A stretch of DNA of 64,000 bases from Nonomuraea turcica. Its GTDB lineage: Bacteria; Actinomycetota; Actinomycetes; Streptosporangiales; Streptosporangiaceae. The notes under the pieces were generated by a model. It saw only the letters and a program-made list of their open reading frames with translations. It was not told the DNA's origin and did no database searches. Numbering within the stretch: position 1 is the first letter of the stretch; each line of letters starts with the position of its first letter. The DNA lies in assembly GCF_030718205.1 (NCBI RefSeq), contig NZ_JAUZQF010000006.1, positions 372,001-436,000 on the forward strand. Direction: 5' to 3'. The position numbers and the translations under genes are program-made. Below are positions 16,913-24,924 of the stretch, piece after piece.

Positions 16913-16960
16913 GCATATGTATACAAGAGAAGTTGTACAATGACTCTTGTATACATATGC
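16913..16960. promoter_or_regulatory. Large nested palindrome overlapping the start of the ArsR-type gene
   Basis: GCATATGTATACAAGAG (16913-16929) and its exact complement (16944-16960) form 17-bp arms separated by 14 nt, with a second palindrome TTGTACAA (16933-16940) between them. The ATG of the regulator gene (16957-16959) lies inside the right arm. Its position and dyad symmetry strongly suggest the autoregulatory operator of the regulator-exporter operon. Confidence 0.75.
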
Positions 16961-17541
16961 TCCTCGCTGTGCCCGACGACCATCATTCGATCATCGACTC
17001 GCGGGTCCTGGCAGCCATGGCGCACCCGGTGCGCCGTCGCCTCCTCGACCTGCTGAAACTCGACGGCCCCGCCACCGCCAGCGTCCTGTCCGAACAGACC
17101 GGGGAAGCGGTCGGCAATGTCAGCCACCACCTTCGCGCCCTGGCAGCCGCCAATCTAATCGAGGAGGTGCCGGAGCTGGCCCGCGACCGGCGCGAACGCT
17201 GGTGGCGTCGGACCACTCCCACACTCTGCTGGTCCTCCGCCGATTTCGCCGACGACGCCGCGGGGGAGGCGGTGGCTCGGGCCGTCGAATCGCTCAACCT
17301 GGAGCGGCAGACGGGCCACGTGCGCCGCTGGGCGGACCAGCCCCAGTCCGAGCAGGAACGCTGGCCGCTCGGGCCGTTCTCGACCGAAGCCTGGATCCGC
17401 GTCACCGACGAAGAGCTGGTCGAATACGCCGCCGAGATCAAAGCCGTGATGAACAAGTGGGCAGAGCGTCAATTGCCCGACGACGGCCGGGAACGCGGCA
17501 CCGTCTTCACCTTCACCCGCGCAGTGCCAGGGCGGCCGTGA
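16957..17541 (+). CDS. ArsR-type winged-helix transcriptional regulator
   Basis: 194 residues from the ATG at 16957. The winged helix is at residues about 12-75: VLAAMAHPVRRRLLDLLKLD, then VLSEQTGEAVGNVSHHLRAL and the wing. The C-terminal part (about 75-194, ending FTFTRAVPGRP) is of the kind found in regulators paired with MFS exporters, and probably binds the ligand. The next gene starts with a GTGA overlap, so both are translated together. It likely represses itself and the exporter by binding the 48-bp palindrome. Confidence 0.88.
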   Translation: MLLAVPDDHHSIIDSRVLAAMAHPVRRRLLDLLKLDGPATASVLSEQTGEAVGNVSHHLRALAAANLIEEVPELARDRRERWWRRTTPTLCWSSADFADDAAGEAVARAVESLNLERQTGHVRRWADQPQSEQERWPLGPFSTEAWIRVTDEELVEYAAEIKAVMNKWAERQLPDDGRERGTVFTFTRAVPGRP

Positions 17542-18797
17542 CAATCACAGAGAGGACCCGTTTCGGGCTGCTGCGCCAGCGCGACTTCCGGCTGTTGTGG
17601 ATCGGGGAAAGCGTCAGCAGCCTGGGCAGCTCCGTCACCGGCGTCGCGCTGCCCATAGTCGCGGTGACCGTGCTGGACGCGCCGCCGTTAGCGGTCGGCG
17701 TGCTGGCGGCGGCCGCCTGGCTGCCCTGGCTGCTCATCGGCCTGCCGGCGGGTGTCTGGGTGGACCGCCTTCCCCGCCGCCGGATGATGCTGGTCGCCGA
17801 CTGGGCGTCGATGGCAGCCTTCCTCAGCGTCCCGATCGCCGCCGCCTTCGGCCGGCTGACGATCGGCCAGCTGATCGTGGTCGCGCTGGCCGCGGGGACC
17901 GCCAAGGTGTTCTTCGCGACCGCATATCGCGCCTACCTGCCGTTCCTGGTGGACGGGCCGGACCTGCTGGAGGCCAACGCCAAGCTCCAGGGCAGCGAGC
18001 AGGTGGCGAACCTAGCGGGGCCCGGTCTCGCCGGGCTGCTCGCCCAGCTCTTCTCGGCCGTCGGCGGCCTGGTCGCCGACGCTGCCAGCTTCGCCGTCTC
18101 GGCCATCTGCCTTGCCCGCATCGAACGCCGCGAGACCCACACCCCCAGGCCCCGCCGACGCCTTCGCGCCGAGATCCGCGACGGCATGCTCCTGGTCGCC
18201 CGCGATCCGTTGCTCCGCGGCAACACCTTGTACGGCTGCGCGGCCAACCTGGCCCTGACCGGCTACACGTCGTTGATCGTGCTCTTCATGGTCGACGACG
18301 TCGGGCTCGGCGCGGGCGAGACCGGCCTACTGATCGCGACCACCGGACTGGGCGGCATCGTCGGCGCCATGGTCGCGCGGCCGATGGCGGCACGGTTAGG
18401 CAGCGCGCGGGCCGTTCTGCTCGGCAAAGCCGGCCTGGCCCCCACTGGCCTGCTGATCCCGCTGACGGATCGCGGGGCTGGACTGGCGCTGTTCGTCCTG
18501 GGCGGCGTAGTGATCGTCGCGGGGGTCGTGGCAGGAAACGTGGTTTTCTCCGGCTTCATCCAGACGTATGTGCCGGGCGAGCTGATGGGCCGGGTGACGT
18601 CCAGCGTGCAGTTGGTCAACTTCGGCGCGATGCCGCTCGGCGGCGTCCTGGCCGGCGCACTGGCCGGTGCGTTCACCGTCCGCACGGCGTTGTGGGCGAT
18701 GATGATCGGGTTTGTGCTGAGCGGCCTGATCCTATTGGCCAGCCCCCTGCGCCGCCTGCGTGATCTGCCGTCCGGCCGGCTGGACACCCGCCTGTGA
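17538..18797 (+). CDS. MFS drug-efflux-type transporter
   Basis: 419 residues from GTG 17538. Twelve hydrophobic segments can be counted, beginning LLWIGESVSSLGSSVTGVA. The cytoplasmic loop between helices 2 and 3 has the MFS signature GVWVDRLPRRRMMLV. The central loop (RIERRETHTPRPRRRLRAE) separates two six-helix halves. It belongs to the group of macrolide/tetracycline-type exporters (MFS_3-like). Control is by the coupled ArsR-type regulator. The substrate is unknown. Confidence 0.92.
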   Translation: MTITERTRFGLLRQRDFRLLWIGESVSSLGSSVTGVALPIVAVTVLDAPPLAVGVLAAAAWLPWLLIGLPAGVWVDRLPRRRMMLVADWASMAAFLSVPIAAAFGRLTIGQLIVVALAAGTAKVFFATAYRAYLPFLVDGPDLLEANAKLQGSEQVANLAGPGLAGLLAQLFSAVGGLVADAASFAVSAICLARIERRETHTPRPRRRLRAEIRDGMLLVARDPLLRGNTLYGCAANLALTGYTSLIVLFMVDDVGLGAGETGLLIATTGLGGIVGAMVARPMAARLGSARAVLLGKAGLAPTGLLIPLTDRGAGLALFVLGGVVIVAGVVAGNVVFSGFIQTYVPGELMGRVTSSVQLVNFGAMPLGGVLAGALAGAFTVRTALWAMMIGFVLSGLILLASPLRRLRDLPSGRLDTRL

Positions 18798-18834
18798 CCC
18801 ATGCCGGGCTCTCTGCGTCTCCGGGGTCGGAGAG

Positions 18835-19203
18835 ATGAACAACCACATCCCAACGCCCGATATGAACGAGCAGCAGAAGAGGATGCCAATCGGCAATGAT
18901 CCGAAGACCCGCCGTGATGTCAGCGTGCCGAGCCTTGGTGCGATGCTGTTCGGCACCACCACCGACGAGACTACGTCGTTTACCATCCTCGACCGGTTCG
19001 TCGAGGCCGGCGGCAGCTTCATCGACACCGCCAACAACTACGCGTACTGGGTCAATGGCACTCAGGGTGGAGAGAGGCGCTGCTCGGTCGCTGGCGCCGC
19101 AGTCGCGGCGTTGGGGATGAGGTCGTCATCGCCACCAAGCTCGGAAGGCAGCCCAACATTCCAGCGACCGCCCTCACCCACGACCTTGAGGGCTTGTCTG
19201 GGT
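18835..19203 (+). pseudogene. Aldo/keto reductase, frameshifted and truncated
   Basis: Starts as a typical aldo/keto reductase: VPSLGAMLFGTTTDETTSF, ILDRFVEAGGSFIDTANNYA with the Asp/Tyr of the active site. At about 19070 the frame is lost; the continuation LLGRWRRSRGVGDEVVIATK then LGRQPNIPATALTHDLEGL is found in the next frame and stops after EGLSG at about 19203. Only the first third of the barrel is left, so it cannot be active. Confidence 0.75.
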
Positions 19204-19214
19204 GATGGTCTTGG

Positions 19215-19239
19215 GCGCCACCCGGAGTTCGGGTGGCGC
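19215..19239. terminator. Hairpin between the AKR remnant and the conservon
   Basis: Perfect 10-bp stem (GCGCCACCCG and its complement) with a 5-nt loop, placed 68 bp beyond the stop codon of cvnD; probably the conservon terminator. Confidence 0.6.
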
Positions 19240-19306
19240 TTAGGGCTGGTCGGCCGCGGTGAGCGGGACAAGAAACCAGTTGCAGATCGCCCTCACTGCG
19301 TATCGG

Positions 19307-19879
19307 TCAGATCGGAGCGGCGATGAGGAGATGCTGGATCAGTGACCGGAGTACCGACATCGCGGAACGGGTATCCCGTGCGTCGCACAACATGACCGGC
19401 GCGCGCGAGTCGAGTTCGAGTGCGGCTCGCACCTCTTCCGGTTCATAGGGGAACGCATCGTCGAATACGTTGACCGCGACGAGGAATGGGATGCCCCGAT
19501 TCTCGAAGAAGTCGACGGCGGCGAAACATTCCTGCAGCCGACGGGTATCGGCCAGCACAACGGCACCGAGCGCTCCTGCGGATAACTCGTTCCACATGAA
19601 CCAGAAGCGCTCCTGCCCAGGCGTTCCGAACAGATAGAGCACGATATTATGCTGGTGGATGGTGATACGGCCGAAGTCAAATGCAACTGTGGTTGTGGAC
19701 TTGTCCTCTGTCCTGCTGAGATTGTCGACACCTATGCTGGCCGCAGTGATGAGTTCTTCCGTATTCAGTGGCTCGATCTCGCTCGTCGCGCCGACGAAGG
19801 TCGTCTTTCCGACGCCGAATCCACCAGCGACCAGAATCTTGACCTGGGTGGGAAACACCTCAGATTTGTTGTAAACCAT
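19307..19879 (-). CDS. cvnD: Conservon small GTPase-like protein CvnD
   Basis: 190 residues. G-domain motifs: Walker A GGFGVGKTTFVG, switch region with LFGTPGQERFWFMW, and VNVFDD in place of NKxD. Conservon CvnD proteins are MglA/Ras-like nucleotide-binding proteins at the membrane that work with the histidine-kinase-like CvnA, the roadblock protein CvnB and the DUF742 protein CvnC. Its start overlaps cvnC by 20 nt. It is the last gene of the operon. No P450 gene (CvnE/F, present in some conservons) is attached. Confidence 0.95.
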   Translation of the reverse strand: MVYNKSEVFPTQVKILVAGGFGVGKTTFVGATSEIEPLNTEELITAASIGVDNLSRTEDKSTTTVAFDFGRITIHQHNIVLYLFGTPGQERFWFMWNELSAGALGAVVLADTRRLQECFAAVDFFENRGIPFLVAVNVFDDAFPYEPEEVRAALELDSRAPVMLCDARDTRSAMSVLRSLIQHLLIAAPI

Positions 19880-20231
19880 CGAGCAGCTTCTCCAAGAGAA
19901 CTCGGTCGGTGACGTGGCTGGACGAAGAAGACGATGCCCAGGTGGCTATGGCTCCGCAGTCCACCAGATCCGCGAGGAGGACCTTGGTGACCATCACAGG
20001 GAGTCGTATGTTCGCCGCCACCTCCGCGACCGAGACCGGCGTGCGGCACAGTTCGAGAACCTTGACATGTTCCGGATCCACGTCCGGGCTGGCCCGACCT
20101 GTGGTGACCACCAATGAGAGCAGATCCAGTTCCACAGTCGGGCGGGTGCGGCCCGCGTTCACTGTGTAGGGGCGAATCAGGGGGCCGGCTTCGTCATCAA
20201 GCCATATTTCGTCGTCACCGGCCATGTTCAT
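19860..20231 (-). CDS. cvnC: Conservon DUF742 protein CvnC
   Basis: 123 residues. DUF742 signatures: LIRPYTVNAGRTRP at the N-terminus, followed by a winged-helix-like part (VLELCRTPVSVAEVAANIRL) and the tail VLLEKLLDGLQQI. Overlaps cvnB by ATGA and cvnD by 20 nt. CvnC proteins accompany the G protein and are thought to regulate its cycle. Confidence 0.95.
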   Translation of the reverse strand: MNMAGDDEIWLDDEAGPLIRPYTVNAGRTRPTVELDLLSLVVTTGRASPDVDPEHVKVLELCRTPVSVAEVAANIRLPVMVTKVLLADLVDCGAIATWASSSSSSHVTDRVLLEKLLDGLQQI

Positions 20232-20659
20232 CGGTTCCTGTCACCAGAACGAGCTGCCGGCGGGCGGATCGCTGTGTCCAGGAAGGGACGGACGGCTTTG
20301 ATCAGCCGAGCCATCTCAAGACCGACGACACCCGGGTCGGCATCTCCCCCCGCCAGCACCGCGATAACCGAGTTGTGGCCGGCCCACGAGATGAACAGTC
20401 GGCTGGACTTAAGCTCGGTCACGACCTGGCGGACTTCGTTGCCACCGTCGAATTTGGCACAGGCGCTCCGTGCCATGGAAAAAAATCCGGAGGCGAGTGC
20501 CGCGAGATATTCTGAGCTGTCGCGGTCCAGACCGTGGGTGGCTTTCACCAGCCCGTCGGAGGACAGCAGCACACTGCCACGAATGGCAGGGACCTCCTGG
20601 GACAGCCCCTTCAGCAGCCAGGCGAGATCCGAAGTCTTGTTTGACGAGACGGCGCTCAA
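20228..20659 (-). CDS. cvnB: Conservon roadblock/LC7 protein CvnB
   Basis: 143 residues. Roadblock/LC7 fold: LAWLLKGLSQEVPAIRGSVL, then SSDGLVKATHGLDRD, followed by GGNEVRQVVTELKSSRLFIS and a helix. MglB-like members act as partners or GTPase activators of the Ras-like CvnD. It is 28 nt downstream of cvnA. Confidence 0.95.
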   Translation of the reverse strand: MSAVSSNKTSDLAWLLKGLSQEVPAIRGSVLLSSDGLVKATHGLDRDSSEYLAALASGFFSMARSACAKFDGGNEVRQVVTELKSSRLFISWAGHNSVIAVLAGGDADPGVVGLEMARLIKAVRPFLDTAIRPPAARSGDRNR

Positions 20660-20687
20660 TGGACGCTCCTTCTAGGTTTGTAATGTT

Positions 20688-22415
20688 CTAAAGATCGGTG
20701 TTACCAGTCCCGTCTTTAACGTCTTCGTCCTGACCACTGCGCATCCCCTTCATGAATGACGCCATCAGCCCGTGATCGAGGTCGAGGTCCGTATCGTCAT
20801 CCAGGGTTGCGGGAGTGTTGAGAAGCTCGGGCGCCATACTCGCCTGAGGGCGACGTTTCGGCAGTTCCGGACGTCGGCCGGTACCTCGTGGAGGACCGAA
20901 GTCGGTCCGCTTCTCCGTTTGCCGGGCGGGCGCGCCGGCGCTCTGCTTCCTCCAAGCCTCGGACAGGTCGTCAGGGCGGGCACCGGCATCGTGGCCGCTC
21001 AGCGCTGGTGTGTCCTGTCTGGAACCGGAGGAAGGCCTCGGCGAGAAAAGCGAGCCTGGCGTACTGGCCGACGGGGCGGACTTGGGTTTCGCGGGCTCGG
21101 GGGACGTTGCCTGTCGTACGCCGGTCTCCCGCGGTTCTGAACTGATCAACTCATTCGGGATCACGACGATGGCCTGGGTGCCGCCGTAGATGTTGGTCTG
21201 CACCCTGACAACGACTTTGTGCCGACGTGAGAGGGCGGATACGACGAGCAGTCCGATACGGCCGTCCTGCACCAGTTCGTCGACGTCGACTCGTTCCGGA
21301 GCGGTGAGAAGGTCGTTCAGCCGACGCTGGGCTTCTCGGGGAATGCCGAGGCCGCGATCCTCGATCTCGATGGCCAAGCCTGCAGTTACGGCTTCTGCGC
21401 GGAGGAGCACTTGCGTGTGGGGCGGCGAGAACTTAGTGGCGTTCTCGACAAGCTCGGCGACCAGATGGATGATGTCCGCGGCCGCGCCGCCATCCACGAC
21501 CCCTTCGACCGGCGGCACCACTTTGACCCGGCTGTAGTGCTCGACCTCGGCGATGGCCGAGCGCAGAATTTCGTACGTGGCTACCGGCCTGCTCCACTGG
21601 CGCCGCGAGACTGCCCCACCGATCACAGCGAGGCTTTCGGCCTGTCGGCGCAGGCGAGTACTGAGGTGATCGACCCTGAACAGGCCCTTGAGTAGTTCGG
21701 GATCCTCGACCTGGTTCTCCAGCTCGTCGAGTCCCTTCATCGCCCGATGGGACAATGACTGCATTCGCAGAGCAAGGTTGACGAAGATCTCGACTCGCTG
21801 TGTGGGACGGCCACTGGGTTTCCGGCTCGCCGCGTTGATCACCGCGTTCCAGGCCTCGTTCTGAGCTTTCTGGAATTCTTGCGCAAGGTGCGCGATGGGG
21901 TCGCCGGTCGCTACAGGCCGGAAGTCGACGCCCCGTCGTGCGGGAACCTCGCCGGCGGCGATCCGCTCTGCCAGGCCTTGCAGTTCTTGCCGGCCGCGGG
22001 ACACTAAGACACCCAAGTCGCCGAGCCGGGGCTCCAAGTCCTTGAGGCGGGAGGCCGCACGACCGGATATCTGACGCTCCCGCCGGGTCGCCTTGTCCGC
22101 CGCGACGACCGCGACGAGCATGAGGGCCACCGCTCCCCCCGCAAGGACGGCCAGTGTCGGCCAAGCCTGCGGTGACGAGGGTCCCGCCATGGTCAGCACC
22201 GTCACGGCGATCAGCCCCAGGCACGCCATAAGGGCTGCTGGAAGGATGGAAATGCACAGATGGAAGGCATGAACGTTGATCGGACGACGTTTACCGCGGC
22301 CGCGTGACCTGCCACGGCTTCCGGCGTCTTGGCGTTCGGGGGCGGTGGGAGGCACGGCAGGCGCAGACATCGGGAGTCCTTGGCACAAGGGTGATAGGTC
22401 AACACGGGTCACCAT
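20688..22415 (-). CDS. cvnA: Conservon sensor-kinase-like membrane protein CvnA
   Basis: Up to 575 residues; the start could also be the ATG of MSAPAVPP at about 22370. Two membrane helices (ILPAALMACLGLIAVTVLTM and LAVLAGGAVALMLVAVVAAD) are followed by a coiled coil and an HATPase domain: N box LVAELVENATKFSPPHTQV, G1 EIEDRGLGIP, G2 DGRIGLLVVSALSRRH. The usual phospho-His region is poorly conserved, as in other CvnA proteins. A disordered Pro/Ser-rich tail of about 150 residues ends the protein. It heads the cvnABCD operon. Conservons are linked to development and secondary metabolism in streptomycetes. Confidence 0.94.
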   Translation of the reverse strand: MVTRVDLSPLCQGLPMSAPAVPPTAPERQDAGSRGRSRGRGKRRPINVHAFHLCISILPAALMACLGLIAVTVLTMAGPSSPQAWPTLAVLAGGAVALMLVAVVAADKATRRERQISGRAASRLKDLEPRLGDLGVLVSRGRQELQGLAERIAAGEVPARRGVDFRPVATGDPIAHLAQEFQKAQNEAWNAVINAASRKPSGRPTQRVEIFVNLALRMQSLSHRAMKGLDELENQVEDPELLKGLFRVDHLSTRLRRQAESLAVIGGAVSRRQWSRPVATYEILRSAIAEVEHYSRVKVVPPVEGVVDGGAAADIIHLVAELVENATKFSPPHTQVLLRAEAVTAGLAIEIEDRGLGIPREAQRRLNDLLTAPERVDVDELVQDGRIGLLVVSALSRRHKVVVRVQTNIYGGTQAIVVIPNELISSEPRETGVRQATSPEPAKPKSAPSASTPGSLFSPRPSSGSRQDTPALSGHDAGARPDDLSEAWRKQSAGAPARQTEKRTDFGPPRGTGRRPELPKRRPQASMAPELLNTPATLDDDTDLDLDHGLMASFMKGMRSGQDEDVKDGTGNTDL

Positions 22416-22552
22416 ACTGAGTCAATCAGCACAATATCGATCCCTGCGGCCACTTAACGTGATGCGGCATTCGGTCAGAAGGGGGACAGCGCTTGCGGTT
22501 GATGCGGGAGTCCGCGGCTGGACTGCAGCCCGCGGCGAGCCCCAAGCATGGG

Positions 22553-22740
22553 CGGCGTCGGCGCCAGGTGCTGGGTACCGCGTCGTTCTCCGCTCGAGGC
22601 GGTTACCCGGCGATGGAGCGCACGTCCGGCGACGTCCGCACCGTTATCGAAGGCACCGGCTCATATGGCGCCGGTCTGCTGCGCAACCTGCAGCAGGCAA
22701 GGGGCCGAGGTCGTGGAGGTTGACCGGCCCCGACCGGTCC
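22553..22740 (+). pseudogene. IS110-family transposase N-terminal fragment, frameshifted
   Basis: The first frame reads VLGTASFSARGGYPAM ... DVRTVIEGTGSYGAGLLRNL. At about 22699 the match shifts frame to QGAEVVEVDRPRPVRS. 'EGTGSYGAGL..HL...G.eVvEVDRP' is the hallmark of the DEDD N-terminal domain of IS110 transposases. No further part of the element is seen. Confidence 0.7.
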
Positions 22741-22835
22741 GTTCGCCGCCGCCGTTCCGTGACCACCTTGCTATCCTCCGAGCGGGATGGCCGCAATCCG
22801 ACAGGATCGGCCAGGTAAGCAGACAGGAGCCTGTG

Positions 22836-23390
22836 ATGAGCCTTCCCTCCGCCTTCCGCCTAGTGACTCCCGTAGACCAGGAAGCGCCCCGCCGCGCTGC
22901 CCTGCTCCAGGAATTGGGCATCCGGGAGGAGCCTGACCCTGAGTTTGACGAGTTCGCCCGGGCCCTGGCCCAGGAGCTAGAGGCGCCATTCGCCATGGTC
23001 AACATCATCGGCCCAGAACGGCAGTATTTCGCCGGATTGTATCCTTCCTCGCGCGACCGGGGCGTCGACCCGGAGACGGATCCGTTCCGGACGATGGCCT
23101 GCGACCACGGTTACTGCATGTACGTGGTGACGAGGAAACATGCGATGGCGTTGGACGAAGTGATGGACTATCACCTCTTCGCCAACAATCCGGTGGTGGA
23201 GGAGATCGGGGTTCGCGCCTACCTGGGCGCCCCGTTGATCGACGGGACGGAGACCCTGGGCACCATCTGTGTCGTGGACACCAAGCCCCACGATTGGGGC
23301 ACCGAGGGGGTCGCGTTCATCAAGGCCCGGGCCGCAGAGCTTGTGGAGAGGATCCATCAGCGGGCTCGTCTGCTGAAGAGGCCCAGATAA
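22836..23390 (+). CDS. GAF-domain protein
   Basis: 184 residues; ATG at 22836 is preceded by AGGAG at 22825-22829. The first part is a helical lead (RRAALLQELGIREEPDPEFDEFARAL). The GAF fold follows: APFAMVNIIGPERQYFAGL, a MACDHGYCMYVVTRK segment with Cys and His residues, then IGVRAYLGAPLIDGTETLGTIC and a C-terminal helix. Stand-alone GAF proteins of this kind bind small ligands or chromophores and often sit near conservons or sensor kinases. Its actual ligand is unknown. Confidence 0.88.
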   Translation: MSLPSAFRLVTPVDQEAPRRAALLQELGIREEPDPEFDEFARALAQELEAPFAMVNIIGPERQYFAGLYPSSRDRGVDPETDPFRTMACDHGYCMYVVTRKHAMALDEVMDYHLFANNPVVEEIGVRAYLGAPLIDGTETLGTICVVDTKPHDWGTEGVAFIKARAAELVERIHQRARLLKRPR

Positions 23391-23427
23391 CCTCGGGATG
23401 CCGTTTCTCAGAAAACGTGAGCGGCCA

Positions 23428-23584
23428 ATGTCAGTCTGCCAGTGGGCTCAGAAGCACCGGTCTCCAGACGGAACTCTGCCGTCGGAGAAGATTATCGCGC
23501 TGTGGGGCATCGACCATACGCTCATCGACACAAGGGGTGTCGGCCGCGAGCTGTCAGCACAGGTGTTCGAGCGGGTGACTCGTG
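23428..23584 (+). pseudogene. HAD-family hydrolase N-terminal fragment
   Basis: The frame gives IIALWGIDHTLIDTRGVGRE and LSAQVFERVT. 'WDxDHTLixT' is motif I of HAD phosphatases; here the second residue pair reads GIDHT, so the nucleophile Asp is lost or shifted. The similarity ends abruptly at about 23584, where unrelated antisense fragments begin. Confidence 0.55.
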
Positions 23585-23659
23585 GCCTGAATCAACCGCG
23601 AGGCCAAGGCCAGGGCCCTGCTGGCAGGGCAGACAATCCCCACAGACCCCCACAGCAGC

Positions 23660-23817
23660 GTGTCGGCCGGCACGAACGCGTGCCGGGGCACCGTGCGGAA
23701 CGCTGCTTCGACCGGGGCCGACCTGATGTGCCCGGCCGCGATGAGCTCGTCTGCGGACTTGTCTCTCAGCTCAGCGGCCTGTGCCTGGTCGATGGTCTCG
23801 TCATTCCAGATGATCTC
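23660..23817 (-). pseudogene. N-terminal fragment of a protein-isoaspartate-type methyltransferase
   Basis: Minus-strand reading AELRDKSADELIAAGHIRSA then PVEAAFRTVPRHAFVPA. This matches the N-terminal helix of protein-L-isoaspartate O-methyltransferase-like enzymes, including the class found with FxLD-type lanthipeptides. The SAM-binding domain is missing. It ends close to the HAD fragment on the other strand. Confidence 0.55.
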
Positions 23818-24022
23818 CTTGTCGGGTGTCTTCTGGTCGTCGGCTTCGCGGAGCGGCTTGATACGGCGCCCGTTGCGAGGCGAGTTCGGCGAACACCTTC
23901 GCGGCGTGAGGGTACAAAGCCCTGGCTGTCTCCTCGTATTCGCCGTCGGCGGTCTGGCGAAGGACGGCCTGACCGCCCTCGCTGCAGAGTTCGTATTCAC
24001 AGCAGCAGGAGGTCTTGCGCAC
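23801..24022 (-). pseudogene. Short hypothetical protein fragment
   Basis: The frame reads CCCEYELCSEGGQAVLRQTA and then DGEYEETARALYPHAAKVFA ending in RQGDHLE, which resembles small actinobacterial hypotheticals with a 'DGxYEETA' core. Its end overlaps the methyltransferase fragment in another frame. Whether it is a whole small gene or a remnant is undecided. Confidence 0.35.
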
Positions 24023-24810
24023 TCGCGGGCGCGAGCCCGGCCCTGCCCGGCAACTGCGCTCGCCGGACGTCCAAGGGGAAAGTGTTGGCCCTGCCCGCCC
24101 GGAAGGGGGGACCCGCCGGCAAGGCCGCGGAAGGCTGCCGGGCGTACGAGGGCGCGGCGGCGGGCACAGGGTGTGGTTCGCCGCCGCGCCTGCTCCTCAC
24201 GCGTGAGGTCCCGTCCGGGGCTTGGACCCCCGGCCGCCGCCTGCCGCATTTGCAACCGACGGGCCAGGGCGCTCACAGCGCCCCTGGCTGGACCGCGCGT
24301 TGTACAGCAGGGCTGACTGGAAGGCCAGCATGGACGCGAGCGCGATCGGATCCGGCTGCCGTACCATCGGCTGAACGCCGGCCGCCGTCGTGTCTGCGGT
24401 GACCGGCCAGCGCAGCTTGGCCCCCACACTTGGCCGGCCGCGTCCCGCTCGCGATCGATATCCCACGCCGAGTTAGGCGTTGCGCAGCGTCGAGAGTGAC
24501 GGCACGTCAAGTCCTGCTGGATCGCCGCCAGCGCCACGACCTTTCGCATGTTCCGATCGGCCGCCTATACAGGGGCGTGTACCTGGATGACAGTCATCGC
24601 CTCTCCGCTCCATAGCCGGTGCGCGAGCGCCGGTCCGGTAGAAACCCGGCCATGCCCACGTACAGGTGGGTGTGTCGGCGTCGTCGACGGCCAACGTGAC
24701 GTCGTCCGGATCATTGGCACCAGGCATACGTCTTGACCAGACCAGGGCGCAGCAGCGCATACAGCAGTCCGACAGATGAGAACCGTCTGCCATGGTGGTG
24801 TCGGGACCAT
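24023..24810. other. Stretch without a convincing gene
   Basis: Several open frames exist on both strands but none shows a family signature, a good ribosome site or typical codon use. Given the fragments on its left, this is probably decayed coding DNA. Confidence 0.4.
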
Positions 24811-24815
24811 GAAAG

Positions 24816-24862
24816 AAGAAGGCTCCTGACCCTCGCATTTGCGCTGGTCAGGAGCTTCTTCC
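24816..24862. terminator. Hairpin terminator of the DUF4331 operon
   Basis: GAAGAAGGCTCCTGACC (24816-24832) pairs with GGTCAGGAGCTTCTTC (24847-24862) apart from one bulged G, with a 14-nt loop. It lies 63 bp beyond the stop of the DUF4331 gene. Confidence 0.7.
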
Positions 24863-24924
24863 TGCTAATGGTGGCCCTTCAGAATCCACTCTGGAGGACA
24901 GAAGGCGCCCAGCTCAGGACCGCA

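Noticed and set aside
19307..22415. Conservon extended by a cytochrome P450 (cvnE type)
   Set aside because: No P450 heme motif is present on either side; only cvnA to cvnD are here.
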